Assembly: GCA_027311065.1 (NCBI GenBank)
Contig: DAICZP010000137.1
Location: 1 to 45,982, forward strand
DNA: 45,982 nt
Source: Thiomonas sp.
GTDB lineage: Bacteria > Pseudomonadota > Gammaproteobacteria > Burkholderiales > Burkholderiaceae_C
Direction of reading: 5' to 3'
The notes under the pieces are model-generated. The model saw only the letters and a program-made list of their open reading frames with translations, was not told where the DNA came from and made no database searches. Below, piece by piece: positions 45,000-45,982 of this stretch. Each line of letters starts with the position of its first letter. Position 1 is the first letter of the stretch. A program made the translations under genes and the position numbers.

Positions 45000-45982
45000 T
45001 GAACACGCAAGACCTCACCCAGCCGATCTCCCGCAACGAGGGTGACAGCGAGTTGCAGCACAAGGCATTGCGGTTCCTGACTGCCGGAAGCGTTGACGAC
45101 GGCAAGAGTACGTTGATCGGTCGCTTTCTTCTCGACAGTCGCGCCATCCTCGCCGACCAGCTCGCCGGGCTGCAGGTGCAGGGTGGCGAGCTCGATCTGT
45201 CACGATTGACCGACGGGCTGGAAGCGGAGCGTGCGCAAGGCATCACCATCGATGTGGCCTATCGCTACTTTGCCACGCCGCGGCGCAAGTTCATCATCGC
45301 CGATGCGCCGGGTCATGAGCAGTACACCCGCAATATGGTCACCGCGGCGGCGGGTAGCGATGCCGCGGTGGTCCTGGTCGACGTCACCAAACTCGACCTC
45401 GACGCCCGGCCGGTACGCCTTCTCGCGCAGACGCGGCGTCACAGTCTTCTGGCAAGTTTGCTGCGCCTGCCATCCATCGTGTTCGCGGTCAACAAGCTCG
45501 ATGCGGTTCATGACCCGCAGGGGGTGTTCGACGCAGTACGCGACGCCCTGCTGGCATTCGCGACGGAGGCTGGCATCACCCTGGCGGGCGTGGTGCCAGT
45601 GTCGGCGCTGCGCGGAGACAACGTGGCGCTGCCATCCGCGGCCTGGCCGTGGTGGCGCGGGCCGACCTTGCTGGCACTGCTCGAAGCACTTCCTGCGGCA
45701 GCAGAGCCGGAAGCGGGAGGGCTTGTCGTGCCGGTGCAGTACGTCGCGCGTGAAGGCGATGGAACGGGGCATCAGCCGCGAACATTCTGGGGACGCATCG
45801 CGCGGGGAAGCGTGCGTGCCGGCGACGCCGTGCGGGTCTATCCGGGTGGGGCGCGCGCGGCCGTGGTCGAGGTACGCCACGCAGGCGACGTCGTCGATGC
45901 CTGTGTTGCCGGGCAGTCGGCAGGGCTCGTGCTCGACCAGCAAGTCGATGTTTCGCGCGGAGACTGGATCATGGCTGAGGCC
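44999..45982 (+). CDS. cysN: Sulfate adenylyltransferase GTPase subunit CysN (3' end outside window)
   Basis: GTPase that energises CysD. The visible 328 codons show Walker A GSVDDGKST (30-38), the switch region EAERAQGITIDVAYRYF, the G3 box DAPGHEQYTRNM, the G4 box NKLD and the start of the second domain (GRIARGSVRAGDAV). The frame is intact from the ATG overlapping the cysD stop to the window edge. Whether a fused APS kinase (CysC) follows cannot be seen. Confidence 0.95.
   Translation, partial: MNTQDLTQPISRNEGDSELQHKALRFLTAGSVDDGKSTLIGRFLLDSRAILADQLAGLQVQGGELDLSRLTDGLEAERAQGITIDVAYRYFATPRRKFIIADAPGHEQYTRNMVTAAAGSDAAVVLVDVTKLDLDARPVRLLAQTRRHSLLASLLRLPSIVFAVNKLDAVHDPQGVFDAVRDALLAFATEAGITLAGVVPVSALRGDNVALPSAAWPWWRGPTLLALLEALPAAAEPEAGGLVVPVQYVAREGDGTGHQPRTFWGRIARGSVRAGDAVRVYPGGARAAVVEVRHAGDVVDACVAGQSAGLVLDQQVDVSRGDWIMAEA

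Overview
The window (45,982 bases, high GC) looks like the chromosome of a betaproteobacterium, most likely of the order Burkholderiales. The main reason is gene order known from that group: lptB-rpoN, hpf-ptsN-hprK, fur facing bamE-dapB-exbB-exbD-leuS-lptE-holA, rplM-rpsI near argC and erpA, recG-oxyR, and a cysI-DUF934-cysH-cysD-cysN operon. The species cannot be read from the sequence.

Layout. 1-8.2 kb: LPS transport ATPase lptB (cut by the window edge), sigma-54 rpoN, heptose-phosphate adenylyltransferase, a ClC chloride channel, a patatin-like phospholipase, hpf, ptsN, hprK and fur. The three genes between rpoN and hpf break a normally tight cluster. 8.3-15.4 kb: bamE, dapB, exbB, exbD, leuS, lptE, holA. 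15.4-19.9 kb: erpA, argC, a ParE-type toxin-antitoxin pair flanked by copies of a 29-bp repeat, rpsI, rplM and a GNAT acetyltransferase. 20-26.3 kb: metallo-beta-lactamase-fold hydrolase, recG, oxyR, an Lrp-family regulator, proC and tRNA-Ser(GGA). 26.3-27.5 kb: a small scar of mobile DNA behind the tRNA (excisionase-like HTH gene, an ATPase gene missing both ends, and about 94 bp of a TnpB C-terminus). 27.6-32.6 kb: a signalling block with an RsbQ-like alpha/beta hydrolase plus a triple-PAS diguanylate cyclase, converging on a heme-sensor (DUF3365) gene plus an MscS-type channel. 32.8-38.8 kb: a heavy-metal-efflux-type RND operon led by a small His-rich exported protein. 38.9-46 kb: gamma-glutamyltransferase on the minus strand, then the assimilatory sulfate-reduction operon, cut by the window edge inside cysN.

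Three lesions lie in housekeeping genes in the first 12 kb: an in-frame amber codon in rpoN (700-702), a frameshift at a (CG)5 tract near the 3' end of exbB (10355-10364), and a 2-bp GC gain in leuS (11720-11724). Because leuS is normally essential and single-copy, consensus error is the first explanation to test, at least for leuS.

The most interesting candidate system is the RsbQ-type hydrolase paired with a PAS-PAS-PAS-GGDEF protein. It would be a small-molecule receptor of the RsbQ/KAI2/D14 fold wired to cyclic-di-GMP, beside a heme-sensor/mechanosensitive-channel pair. Other structures without explanation are the repeats around the toxin-antitoxin cassette, spaced TGCATGCA boxes before hpf, tandem 15-bp units between rplM and the GNAT gene, and a 29-residue ORF just before cysI.
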